From Chamaelirium japonicum (lineage: Eukaryota > Streptophyta > Magnoliopsida > Liliales > Melanthiaceae), in assembly GCA_947650365.1 (NCBI GenBank), contig OX393549.1:37157098-37221097 (forward strand): a DNA stretch of 64,000 nt, in the 5' to 3' direction. Under the pieces are notes generated by a model, which saw nothing but the letters and a program-made list of their open reading frames with translations, searched no databases and was not told the DNA's origin. Within the stretch, counting starts at the first letter, position 1. Every line of letters begins with the position of its first letter. Both the position numbers and the translations under genes were made by a program. Below are positions 23,308 through 36,380 of this stretch, piece by piece.

Positions 23308-24917
23308 TCTCTATATTTACAAGGGATCTTTTGCTTGTATATTAGTTTTATTGTTCTTGTTATTCTATTTTCTTTCTAGTACATATCATTGGAAAGCGAT
23401 GAAAACATGTGCAATCATCCTTTCAGGTCATCTCTAACCCTTTCTCCATGTCTTTCTTGCAAAATGATATAACCTTCATGTTTCTATATTTGAATCTCCA
23501 TGAAATATCATTATGTGCATCATTTTTTAAACATTGAGGACAATGTCATATTTAGGTTGGGGGGTGGGAATCCTGACGAATTCTAATTTTGTGCATTTTT
23601 TATACTTTTCCAAATACCTATTTATTATGTTTATTCATTTAAAAAAAAAAAAATCTTTTCTTGCGTATGATTATAAAATTTGTTTGTTTTTAATTTCTTA
23701 TCTATTCTTAAAAAAAAAAAATTATTATTTACTTTGGAAGTTTTGAACTATAATTTTTATGTACTCTTGCTAGGACTATATGGCACTTAGTGACATAGAT
23801 TATAAAAGGCTTAAGTTCTAGTCGAAATGTGTTGACGTTGAATTCCGTTTATTAATTCTTTCTTATAGAGTATCAGGTTAATTGTACTTTGAAAACTTCA
23901 CTACACTTCTGGCTTGCACCTTTGGAGTCTAGGTTCGATAGGTTGTTGTTGATCTGATAATACTTAGAGGCCTGATGAACCACGACTGTCTTGTTCACTT
24001 AGTTTGCTCTATGGAGAGATAGGGTGGAAAAAAAAAAAAAAAGCAACTAGTGGATTAGACCAGGTACAGCGAAAAGGGCTACCTATTACAAGGTCTAGGG
24101 TTGAGTTATGTAAAAGTCCTAACTTACATGCAACTATATTAGTGAAGCATGGTGTATAGGGTTATGAGAATGATCCTATATACACATAGTGAATCTAATG
24201 TAAAAGCAACATGGGGATGGCTACCTGACTTATGAGAGCGTTGGCAGCGTGTCATGGGCACAGAGTGCAGCTACCATGGTGTAAATTAGGAAGGGATACA
24301 TAATTAGATCCTTAAAAAAGGAGACCTGGAAAAAAAAAAGAAAAAAAAAAGAAAAAAAGGAAAAAAAAAAAAGGGAGATAGTGTGAAAGCCGTCGCTGTA
24401 AAAACACGAGTAAGCATGGAATATCACATATAAAGCCCTTGTGGTATTAAAGTGAACATCTACACCTCTCGTAAACCTGGACAGACAGCGGGGTTTTGAA
24501 TCAGTGTTTAAGGTCGTTCGACTGTTCTTGGTGCTTATTAGTATTGATGCATCCTTGAAAACCAAAGCTCTAGTCGTGTTAAGTCCAGATATCACCGAGC
24601 ACTCGAGTACATGCAGTTTGATATTTCCTACCGGAGGGTTAATAACCGGAACTCAATCGATGACTCGGTAAACTAGAAATTGGCTAATACTACTCTACAA
24701 ACTTTGTGCCGTAGAATCTCTAGTCTTGAGTATTTTAAATTATTCATCAAAACTTTCTATTAGTAAAAAAAAAAAAATTGCTTTAAGTTGTTTTATCATT
24801 TAATAAAAATAAAATAAAATAAAATAAAATAAAAAAAAACTTTTTGGGGATAGAAATCATGCATTATTATCGAAAATCTTTGCATTGAATTCTCGCTTAT
24901 TTTGCTCGAGGACTAGC
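23308..24917 (+). other. 3' untranslated interior of the young gypsy element
   Basis: No ORF of interest is present. It includes a PPT-like TTAGGTTGGGGGGTGGG at about 23,551-23,567, preceded by TTGAGGACAATGT, a phrase I associate with the end of the pol region in this clade. Several A-rich tracts follow (23,641-23,653, 24,028-24,043, 24,330-24,372, 24,766-24,838). Confidence 0.7.
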
Positions 24918-24937
24918 AAAAAGCTGGTTGGGGGGTG
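24918..24937 (+). promoter_or_regulatory. Polypurine tract
   Basis: AAAAAGCTGGTTGGGGGGTG lies immediately upstream of the 3' LTR start. Together with the preceding GCTCGAGGACTAGC it matches the usual arrangement in this gypsy clade. Confidence 0.75.
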
Positions 24938-27835
24938 TGTTAAGTCTCCAAATAATGCATTTTATCGCTTATTTCTTACTGCATTATCATCGCTTTTCTA
25001 CGTAAAACTTTTCATATACTCGTAAAGCGCATTATTTTCTTTGCACCAATGCATAGTAGACTTTAATACGGACATAACGGTATATTGGTTCGCACTTATA
25101 CGATACATGCATGAAAAATACGGAGCTCGGTAGTTCAAATTATCATTTTTATCGATAATCATATTGGATCCTTACACGCGTCATTTCATATGTGATTTTC
25201 AGGGAATTGACCCGATACTCGACATAGTTGGATAAAGGACATCATGATAGTATGGTGGACATTCTCACGACGAGTCAACGGAGGTCGCACAGCTCGTTTG
25301 GAGGCCTATGCTGAAGAACGATAAGGAAAAGGGTACTTGGAAGAGTCTAGCCAATGGAAGACTTCAACAAGCCGCTGCAACGCACGACTCGCATCAGAAG
25401 ATGACTACATGAATGCAAAGGAGCGATGATGGATTTGATGATGAGTTTGGATGATGGTGATTACGTTTCCCACGTGACCCATTTGACCTGAAACCAGACA
25501 ACCCGGGTCCGTCCTTCGCTCTTTCTTATTTCACCACCACACCTATCGCAACCATCCAATGGGACCCATGCATCCGACCCGACTTCAACTCCAAAACATG
25601 CACGTCGTGAAAACCCTTGATATCCAATCTCTTTAGCAAATCCCTCGCACAAACCCGAGATCCATGCATACCCATGCCCAATGTTGCGGTTCGGGTTTCG
25701 GTCGAATTTTCGGAGTCCATGACCACCCCGAACCTGATAATATCTGACCCGGCCATCATGATATCCAAGCACGTCCCCGAGCCATGTGCGACCCATGTAT
25801 GAGCCCAGCTGGCCGAGGCCCGTCCTCATAAATTCACTCTTACCCGTCCGATCGCATCGCATCCATCTAGTTCATAACCTCATGCTCCATAAGCATCGCA
25901 TCCGTCTTATCACAGCCATCCATGAAAAATCCCATGCATGAGATCGAATCGCCCACGTCCTTACTCCTTCCCATCCGGACTAAATCGCAGCCGTCCGTGT
26001 GCTTCCCCCCTCACATGCAGCCATTCAAACCCAGCTCCCTCTTTTCTTCCCACTTTAATCACAGCCGTTCGTGTAACTAAACCCCATGCATAACCACCTT
26101 CTCGGAAAACCTGATAACAGGTGTCCCGTGCAAACCCATTGCACCCAGCTCCATCCCTCGCAGCCGTCCGCGGACTAAATCGCAGCCGTCCGAGGACCCG
26201 ACCCATGCGCCCAGCCTCTCTCCAGTCCCGTCCGACTTCCTCTCTCTTTCTCCAGACCGACCCAGCCGCCCCAATCACAACCGTCCGAGCCCATCGTTCT
26301 CTCCTTTCCTTATCTCTCTCTACCCGATCATCTCTCTCCCCTCTCTTTCCATAACTACCCGAGCACCCCCCGAACTTCTCTCACTAAACTGACATCACAG
26401 CCGTCCGCACTTCCCTCATGTCCTCTCGGATTCTCTCCTGATCTCTCTCTCCGTTCTTCTCTCTAACCCGGGACGTCTCTCTCTCTTTCCTTATATCTCT
26501 CTCCACCCGATCGTTTCTCTCTCTCTTCATTACCATATCCGAGACCCACGACCCATCTTCTCTCTATCCCGTTCTCTTCTCTCTCTAGATCCCTCACGAT
26601 CTCTCATCCGAACGTCTCTCTCTCTCCTTGCCTAAACCGGACTCCCTCTTCTCTATATAGGGGCTGAACCTAAGAAGACGTGAGGAGACGGGGGAACTAT
26701 TAGCCGAAATACATCAAACCAAAAAGGCCGGATTTTTCCACCATCTAAGCCCGGACCTTCATCACTATTACCACCCGGATCATAACCCGGACCTCCACCA
26801 TCTTCCACCACCATCCCGAACTTCATCCACCACGAGCCGGACCATCACCTCATCACCACCCGGACCATAATCACCTTCCACCATCTCCGGACACACGAGG
26901 CTTGCTCCTTCACCAACCGGGCCGGACCATCTTCATCAACGCCACACACCATCGTCTCCGAGCCACGCTTCACCGTCGCCAAATCCACGCCGTCACCGTC
27001 ATCGCACGTCGTCACCATCGCCGGAAGCCATCATCCACGAGCACCATCCTTCGTATTTCTTTAATGGAGTTTGCTTGCACTTATGCTTCTATGTTAAACT
27101 CTATGAACATGCACAGCTAAACCCCTAGCTAAGGCTATGGGGGATGCCTAGTAGTTATTATGTGTTTCTTTGATCAGTAATAAAGTTTTAATTTTCGTAT
27201 GATTGAATCCTATATGAATGACACTATTCTAAGATGTATGGCATCTAGCTTGCAAATTTGTTTGATTCCGTATTGACTCCGGGCATACGTAATACTTGCG
27301 AATCCCTGTGGCTTGATGACACGAGCTTCACGAGTCTCTCGTCATATAATCTTCAATTTATATTAGTTTGTATGACATATGCATATCTTTAGAAATCGTT
27401 GCATGTGTACAAGTCCTTTTGATTGCACATCGACTCCGGGCATGTGCAATGCTTAAAGACCTCTGTAGCATGCATCCGAATTAATTTTCATGCTACCGTC
27501 ATATATACTTATTGATCAAAAGAATGCATAATACACTACTGGGTTGAACCCGGATGCCTTAGCCTCATCTCCATCGTAACCTCCTTTAATTAATTGCAAT
27601 ATTTAGTTCTAGTTAAATTAGTAACGTAGCTTCATCATTCGTGCTCCACTCTCAGTGGAAAACCCTGATTTGCACTCACGTTCACGCACTGTCATCACAT
27701 TAGTTCCCATTAGTCCTTCAGTCCCTGTGGAATCGACCTCGGACTCACCGAGATTACTACTTCGCTACACACCCTATACTTGGGGTTAAATTGCACTTTT
27801 TAGTCCCTTAATCAGGACTACTCAAAGTTGTAGCA
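24938..27835 (+). repeat. 3' LTR of the young gypsy element
   Basis: It is 2,898 bp, starts TGTTAAG and ends GTAGCA, and is followed by the TGAAT target duplication. I saw no substitution relative to the 5' LTR in the stretches compared, and all ORFs within it recur unchanged. Confidence 0.95.
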
Positions 27836-27840
27836 TGAAT

Positions 27841-28217
27841 GCACTACACATATATACATGATATGCATCTTGGTAGGCTGATTTGTTAAATTTTAAATTA
27901 ACAAGCAAGGTGGAATAAGGCAGAGGTGTATTTGTGTTGTTATAATACATAAATTTGGTAAGAAACTGGATACCTAAGAATGCACATAGGAGCCAAAACT
28001 GAAGTTGAAAGTGATGTTTTATATAGGAAATATTTAATTGAACGATGAATGCTTGATTGTTGAGTCGATGTTTAAGTGTCTATTTTGTGGTTTGCTTTAA
28101 GTGTCTATTTTTCGGTCCAAGATCCGATTAAACCAGATCCGACCCAATGATCCGATTAATAAACGAATCGAATTCGGATCTACCCTGATTTTGTTGTTTT
28201 TTTTTTTCATAATTAGA
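27841..28217. other. AT-rich right flank of the gypsy insertion
   Basis: This continues the sequence interrupted at 17,150. No gene is seen. Confidence 0.6.
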
Positions 28218-28338
28218 GCAATTTAATAGGCTGCAATCCTTTTTTCCCCTCTCTTTCGCTTCCTTGATCGGAGGGTTTCCCCCCCTTTTTTTTCCCTTTC
28301 TATGTTTCAGGAGAATCAAGCTATGGAGGTCCTATCTG

Positions 28339-28396
<58 letters not shown>

Positions 28397-28525
28397 ATGC
28401 ATGATCAAGAGATGATCAAGAGATAGAGGTGATCGGAGTAAGTAAAATTCAATATGCAATAAGTAGTAGTTGCCATCAGGGAAAACTATTATGAGGCTAT
28501 TTTGAATTGAAAACGCAATATGATC
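28218..28525 (+). repeat. Dispersed repeat, copy B
   Basis: It shares the same order of words as copy A (16,449-16,795), including the T-rich tract before AG, ATGGAGGTCC, a (GA)n tract (28,338-28,391) and GTGATCGGAGTAAGTAAAA. Before the gypsy insertion the two copies would have been about 1.1 kb apart. Confidence 0.75.
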
Positions 28526-28860
28526 TATTTTTTTTTCTATGACCTGCTTTTCTTTTGCTTTGAATTCAAGTAATAATTTTGGTGCTCTAAATCTTTCTAT
28601 TGAGCAACATAATGTCCATAAGGTTCCTGTTTATTGTTCAAAGTTACATAACTGATATGGAAAAGACGTATGCTATCATGTTAGCAATTGTCTGCATGCA
28701 ACTCACTGTGAATTCAATAGTGAACCATCAAGTGAGCATTTACATAGTGAACCATCAAGTGAATCATCCGATTTTGCATAGTAAACCATCAATTGAATTT
28801 ACTGATGGATTCAATACAGCTACATTTACATAGTAAGCATCCGATTAAAACTCGCTCGAT

Positions 28861-30132
28861 TAATCTCTGCATTGCAGATGAATTTTAATCCTTCAAGTCT
28901 TTGCATTGTTTTTTTTTTTTTGAAAGAAATTCTCTGTATTGTTGATGAGCATTTAATCTTTCAAGTGAAAAAGAGAATGAGATGAGATTATTTTGTATGC
29001 AAATTCTGTTGACATTTGAGAATTTTGCCCTTTCTTTTCAGTTCTCTATGGATTCTCTTGGATCCTATCAAATTTTTGTGCGCACCTGATTACTAATTTT
29101 CTCAAATATCTGACAACAAAAGACTCAGGTATTACTCTCTTCTCTCTCTCTCTCCCTCTATGATGATGATGATGATGATGATAGTTGATTAGTGCTTTGA
29201 TGGCTGATTTTTTATTTAAGGTGACTGACATTAGACCCGAAGCTCCCCCCGAAGGTCTTGAAGATAAGCATTCGCCGCAGAGGAGTCCATGTGTGTATTA
29301 ATCGGAGCTGCATCTCATATCTCGCGGCATAGTCAAAGTTTTAGATGCTCGGCTGTTAGATGTGGCCAAGCTACAGCTTGAAGTTTCCTTTTAATCTCAG
29401 CATTACGGATGAACATTTAATCCTTTAAGTTTTTGCACTATTTTTTTTTTTTGGAAAAAAATTCTCTACATTTTTTATGAGCATTTAATCCTTCAAGTGA
29501 AAAGAGAATGGGATGCGACTCTTTTGTATGAAAATTCTGTTGACATTTGGGAATTTTGTCATTTCTTCCCTGTTCTATATGGATTGTCTTGGATCTAATC
29601 AACTTTTTGTGTGTACCTGATTACTAATTTTCTTAAAGGTCTGACAACAAAAAACTCAGGTATTACTCTCTTCTTTCTCTCTCACTCCCTTTGTGATGAT
29701 GATGATGATGATAATGGATTAGTGGTTTGATGGCTGATTTTTTATTTATGGTGACTCTGACATCGGACCCGAAGCTCCCCCTAAAGGTCTTGAAGGTGAG
29801 CATTCACCGCAGAGGAGTCTATATAGGTAATAATCGGAGCTGCATCTCATACCTCGCGGCATAGTCGGAGCTTTAGATGCTCGGTTGTTAGATTTGGCCA
29901 AGCTACAGTTTGTAGCTTCCTTTTAATCTCTGCATTGCAGATGAATATTTAATCCTTAAAGTCTTTGCATTGTTTTTTTTTTTAAATAAATTCACTGTAT
30001 TGTTGATGAGCATTTAATCCTTCAAGTGAAAAGAGAATGGGTTGAGATTGTTTTGTATGCAAATTATGTTGACATTTGGGAATTTGCCATTTCTTTCCTA
30101 TTCTAGATTGTTTTGAATCTAATCAAATTTTA
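28861..30132 (+). repeat. 532-bp tandem triplication
   Basis: Units start at 28,861, 29,392 and 29,924 with TAATCTC(T/A)GCATT; the third is cut off near 30,130. Each unit holds a T-run, CTGTTGACATTTG, a CT-rich tract, a (GAT)n microsatellite and a GC-richer part with CCCGAAGCTCCCC, CTTGAAG and CGCGGCATAGTC. The CTCTCTT/GATGATGAT part suggests an exon-intron fragment, but no protein family is recognisable. Confidence 0.85.
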
Positions 30133-30384
30133 TCAAAAAAACCATAAAATATATTTTATGAATTATGAATCTAGATTCAATGTTTGAGTATCTGAAATTT
30201 TATGAGAATGACGAAATTCTCGATTTTGTACTTCTTTTGAGTATGTAGATTCGGTCTCGAATAAGCTGCTTTATGCGAATTTTGTGAATTCAAATCTGAA
30301 TCTAGATACTCAAAATTGTAGCTTTATCTCAAAATTCGAGTCTAAATTTTGTTTGAAGGTATATCTCAAAAAAAGATTCAATTT

Positions 30385-30790
30385 CGAGAAAAAGGGATAG
30401 GGAACGGGTTAGGTCGGCGATTTAAGAGGGGGATCGCAATTTTGAAAGAAAGGGATAGGGAATGTGTTAGGGTGATTTAAGAGAATTGGGAATTGGTTAG
30501 GGTGATTTAATTGGGGGATTTAAAGAGGCTGAATGGATTCGTTGGTCGGGGTTAGCTCTAGGTGAAACGAACAACTGTGATCGAGAGAGATGAATAGGGA
30601 ATGGGTTAGGGTGATTTAAGAGGGTGGGGATGGGTTAAGGTGATTAAAGAGGGGGATTTAAGAGGCTGAGTGGAATTCATTGGTCGGGGCTTGCTCTGGG
30701 TGAAATGGACGACTGTGATCGAGAGAGGGATAGGGAATGGGTTAGGGTGATTTAAGAGGGATGGGGACGGGTTAGAGTGATTAAGATTCA
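30385..30790 (+). repeat. Degenerate GGGTTAGGGTGATTTAAGAGG minisatellite
   Basis: Units combining GATAGGGAATGGGTTAGGGTG and ATTTAAGAGGGG repeat with variable spacing, partly in blocks of about 150 bp that include CGACTGTGATCGAGAG. It looks telomere-like only in the GGTTAGGG word; there is no uniform 7-bp repeat. Confidence 0.6.
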
Positions 30791-31305
30791 ATTGAATTTT
30801 TGTAAATTCGATTAGAAAAACACCCATGTGATTCACCTGTTTTATTATCTCACAAAATATTTATTTCTGATTTGTTTGATGAATTGCAGAATTCACAAAA
30901 AAAATCTATATTTTTTTCAACAGAAATTTTGTAAAAATGATGAAATTCTCAAATCTGTACTTCTTCTGAGAATCAAGATACTTGATAATTTCATCATTTG
31001 TACGAAATTTCAGTTGAGTGACATTCCTGAATTTCAATCTTACAACATATCCGTCGACTAAAACAAAATTGGGGCAAAGAATTGTGTTTTTTTAGTATAT
31101 TTTTTGAATTTTCTGTTACATAATAATGCATGATTTTCTTAGTAAAAAACTATGTTGAAAGCTCTCAATGATCTCGACTCTATGTCGTACCTGCTGACGT
31201 CTAAGGTTAAAAAAGGGCACCTGTGAAAAAAAGAGGTTGAAAGAGCGAGATGAAAAGAAGAAGGCTGCCAACTCTCTGACCTTAAACCATAAATGTTAAT
31301 ACGGG
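30791..31305. other. AT-rich non-coding stretch
   Basis: No gene is recognised. It ends with GCAAC (31,306-31,310), the left target duplication of the solo LTR. Confidence 0.5.
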
Positions 31306-33529
31306 GCAACTGTTGGAAACAAATCAGAGACGCAACGGAAGCCGGACTCGATCTTAGGATCGATACGGTGTGCGATACATTTTTAAAATTTTCTTAAGAA
31401 ACAATCATATGCGCAAGATTAAAATGAAATGCAAACGAACCCCTATGGTCATCTATCGAAACACACCATAAATGTTATGCATGCAATTCAATAGATCTAG
31501 GGTTTTGTTTATTATACCTCCGTGTGGGATTTAGCACCGCGATGTTAATCTTCCAAGTTGATGATGACGGAAGTATCCATGTGAGTGGGAGAAGCCTCGT
31601 TCTTCTTCGGGTACACCCGATCTCGCGAATCGACCCGAATCCTTGCACTCCAATCTATGAGTGCTTCGGAGTGCAAGATTTCTCTTCTTCTTTATCACAC
31701 ACACTCTATGAGGAGAAGAAGATGAGATGAAGATGATTTTATCTTCACAACTTAGGTCAAAACCAAAGAGTGAGAGAGATGAGTGCCCAAGAGAGAGAGG
31801 GAGGCCAAAAACGAACACAAGGGAGAGAGGGATCGGTCTTTCTCTTCAAAATCTGAATGAGACTCGGTTTTCCTTGCCTAATATGTCTTGAAAACCGTGC
31901 CCCTCTCTCCCCTTGTCCATATGAACCATTCCCCCTTCTCTCTCTCTCATAAATCCTCAAAAATAAATGCCCACTATTGTATAGTTGTCATACTTTGTTT
32001 TGCAATTAAAGGGAATAAATTCAAATCATTTCAAATCTGAAGTAAACCCTTTAAATATGGATTTGATGGCCATGCATATTTTTCTTAATAAGGGGGGCGG
32101 CCATTAGGGCATGCGGGATATTTTGAAATGACCAAAATGCCCCCCATGCATCTAGTGGCCATCCACCTCATACCGGAGCATATATGCTCCATCTCAGTGC
32201 ATGATAAAGTACTCTAACACTTAGGGCACCTCATCCATACCTATTTAACATATCATAGAGTTATGAATAGTGTTTTTACTATTTACTGGGGTGCCCTCAG
32301 TAAAACGTGGGGTGCCCCTAAAGTAAAAATCACTAAACATACAGACCGTGCTCTAGTGCGACACACACACACGGAATGAACTCCTCATGACATTATGGCA
32401 ACATCGTGTGTCCTTACACTACTCTGGGGTTGCCCCCTAGTGAACACACTTAGTCCTGTGCAACCACCATGCCCTAGTGCAATGCACTCACGGAACACAG
32501 GACGATTAAGGTATTATTTCTTCAACTCGTATTGTGCAGTGAGACAAGGAGAAAGTTATGATCCGTAACGATCGTGGATAAGGTGGAACCTTCAGGGACT
32601 AGGATTCATAGCTTCCAATCGGACCCGATCGACACACTATCCAAGTGTCTCTGTCAATCCTCTAGGTCCCGGTTAACCTGCGTGGCCACCCAGAGTGCGA
32701 CGCAGGCTGCACTCCAATTCTTCCAGACTTACTAAGCTCTCTTGCATACCCCTGCTCTCCACTTAGTTAGGTAATTAGATGTCCCTTCACTCGGTGCCAT
32801 GTGTCAACTTGAGCGGTGGAGAGCACCGTCAGACTCAAGTGACCATATGACTATGTTCCTTCCAGGTTGATTAACACATCGTACCTCCGATCATTTTGGC
32901 CAATAACCGGATTCAGTCTAACAGCTCAACTGTTAACCACCAGGCCTGGTTTTAGTACGGTGTATGTCAGACCAAGGAATGCACCTCCCAATGGGGATGT
33001 GAATAGCCTGCAGGAGTGGCATGCCGATGCAACGCCAGCCCATCAACCCAGCGCACCGTGGTTTTGGGTCGTGGTTAGATCCCTCACACGTTGGTGAACC
33101 AAAGTTACCCAAACTGGTTAGTCCACCGGTCATGGTTCCTCAAGGTTTATGACATATTACCCTAAGCAGAAACACGGCTATGTGCACCGGTGTCTGCTCA
33201 CCGATCTGTGCACCGTGTTGGTTCTGTTCAGCCACAGACACTGTGCTTGGCAATGACCATGGTGGAGAAACCCATGCTCTGTCATTCCAACAGCTTAACC
33301 TGATAGGGCGACCAACCCTAATCAGAACTGCGAACAATTTAGGCTAATAGTATTAATCAACTGAGTCTCCCACTCAGATGAACCACTATACAACCATGGC
33401 TCTTTTCAGTTCAGTATATAGAACACGTATAATACGCACCAATTAAGCTATTCTAATATAAATATCAACTCATTTATTAATCAACCATAGTTTTTACAAG
33501 CCCTAGACCATATCTTACTCAACAGCAAC
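31306..33529 (-). mobile_element. Solo copia-type LTR (2,214 bp) with TSD GCAAC
   Basis: It starts TGTTGGAAAC at 31,311 and ends CTCAACA at 33,524, with GCAAC directly on both sides. No internal sequence follows, so this is a solo LTR left by LTR-LTR recombination. The middle and right parts are clearly related to the LTR at 39,471-41,778 (for example GGATAAGGTGGAACCTTCA and GCCACCCAGAGTGCGACG), though diverged. The strand is inferred from that related LTR, whose element reads on the minus strand. Confidence 0.85.
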
Positions 33530-33689
33530 AGCGAGCAACGAATGCACGATTCATTTACTCAGTAAAAGCAGACGAAGGCGATGGTGTAATGGGCGAAGAC
33601 TAGCAATGATAGACATAGGAAATGGAGGAGATCGACAGTAGCGGACAGTGCTGATGGCAATAATTTTATTTTTTTACACTTTTTTCATT

Positions 33690-33867
33690 TTTCGAACAAG
33701 AGGGGATGTCCACCCTCGAAATATTATAACCTCCCTTGAAATATTATCGTTGTCCTTAAAATATTGTTGTCGTTCTTGAAATATTTTGTTGCCACCCTCG
33801 AATTTTTGTCACATCCCTCAAAATATTGTTTCCACCCTCGAAACGTTTTTCGTCGCCCTCGAAATCT

Positions 33868-33875
<8 letters not shown>
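33690..33875. repeat. Minisatellite of ~25-bp CCCTCGAAATATT units
   Basis: About seven or eight degenerate units of the form CACCCTCGAAATATTGTTG or CCTTGAAATATTATC follow each other up to the Helitron-like end at 33,897-33,900. Confidence 0.75.
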
Positions 33876-35139
<1,264 letters not shown>

Positions 35140-35345
35140 GTTCGAGACATGTTCGGCTGACCAGAGCTGAACAAGGTATTGTATGTTCGACTGACCAGAG
35201 CCGAACATTGTATAGTACGTTCACCTGACTACGACTGAACATACTATATCATGTTTGGACGGCCGAACGTATTGTACCATGTTCGATCATGGTCGGCCGA
35301 ATATACTGTAAAATGTTCGGCTCTGGTTGGTCGAACGTAAGGTTT
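35140..35345. repeat. Degenerate ~45-bp repeats with GTTCGGCTGACCAGAGCCGAAC
   Basis: About five units contain GTTCG(G/A)CTGACCAGAG(C/T)CGAAC or diverged forms, separated by TATTGTA(C)-type spacers. The motif is self-complementary at its ends (GTTCGGC and GCCGAAC), so each unit can form a hairpin. Confidence 0.7.
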
Positions 35346-36380
35346 GGATGCCGGTAGACGACGACGGAGAAAAAATTAACGGGGGTAGGAACCTACGGCG
35401 TCTAGGTGGGGAAGCTCGAGGAGGAGATGAGCTTGGAGAGGAGCTCGTTGGAGCGGTTAGACAAAGAAAAAAACGACGGGAGGAGGAACCTACGGCGCCT
35501 TGGCGGGGGAGCTCAGGGAGGCGCAGAGAGCGGAGAGGAGATTATCCGAGCAGTTGATAGAGGAGGTAGGGCGTTATGGTTTGGGGGGGGGGGGTGTGTG
35601 TGTAGTAATTTGGGGAAGAAAGTTAGTATAGGATTGTTAAAAAATTAGAGGTGTACAGTGAGCAAATATAAAATTTTTAAAATCATGGTGATGTGTGAAG
35701 GGTATTTGGTGCGTGAGAAGGAATACGTATTATTCCAATAGACTCACTCCGGCCTTGCTTGATGTCTCGCCACAACAATTGATCGTTCTTTCGCTAGTCA
35801 TATGAGGCGAGGGACATCACGTTGATACTGCCCCCGCCCCCTCCCGAAGAGACGTCGAAAGTGGCGTTAATAATGCGGAAAGGCTCACATGGTTTCGACC
35901 CTCGGCTGACACACATGTGGCCTCCGCTCGACTGCTGCGATCGGTTGTGATCGTAATATGCCAACCTCCAACGACTGCTGTGATCGAGTAGGAAAGGGCA
36001 TGAGGTCATTGGAGATACCTCTCCTACGTGATACTAGGAGCTCCCTAAAACTATCCTTTGAGGAGCTCCCAGTTAAGAGGTCGTTGGAGATGATCTTAGC
36101 GCTCGAACATATCGAAATGCTCGGGGGCGTTGTACTTACACCCCCACATATTGGTATTTTTGTATCGAATTAATAACCGATAGGGGGCTGCCTTAGTCCT
36201 CCCACATATGAAAAAGTATGGGGTGCTCAAAAGAAAAGAAATAAAAAAAAGTAAGCTACATGTTCCCACTGAAATGGACGAGTACTGGTGGTCCACTCCT
36301 ACCCACGACCTGTTATTATGGGTCACACCGTTTCATGCATCCGTTCTCGAACAGCGTGCACGTTCTGGGCCCAACAAAAT
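35346..36380. other. Non-coding, purine-rich then mixed sequence
   Basis: A GGAGGA-rich part with partial duplication (35,380-35,530) and a G-run at 35,583-35,592 are seen. ORFs are short and low-complexity. No gene is recognised. Confidence 0.45.

Larger units (their letters stand above)
17146..27840 (+). mobile_element. Complete young Ty3/gypsy element (gag-protease only), 10,685 bp
   Basis: The element spans 17,151-27,835 and is flanked by TGAAT on both sides (17,146-17,150, 27,836-27,840). It has two 2,898-bp LTRs at a constant offset of 7,787, with no difference noticed by eye. It also has a PBS complementary to the 3' end of plant tRNA-Asp and a purine-rich PPT before the 3' LTR. The interior is 4,889 bp with one long ORF (gag, zinc knuckle, aspartic protease). 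Reverse transcriptase is missing except for its very N-terminal edge, and RNase H and integrase are absent. Gag, protease and PBS fit the Athila/Tat branch of plant gypsy elements. Identical LTRs mean a very recent insertion, so the missing enzymes must have come from an autonomous relative. Confidence 0.95.

Noticed and set aside
30385-30790. Telomere or interstitial telomeric repeat
   Set aside because: GGTTAGGG words occur, but not as a regular TTTAGGG array; units are longer and irregular.
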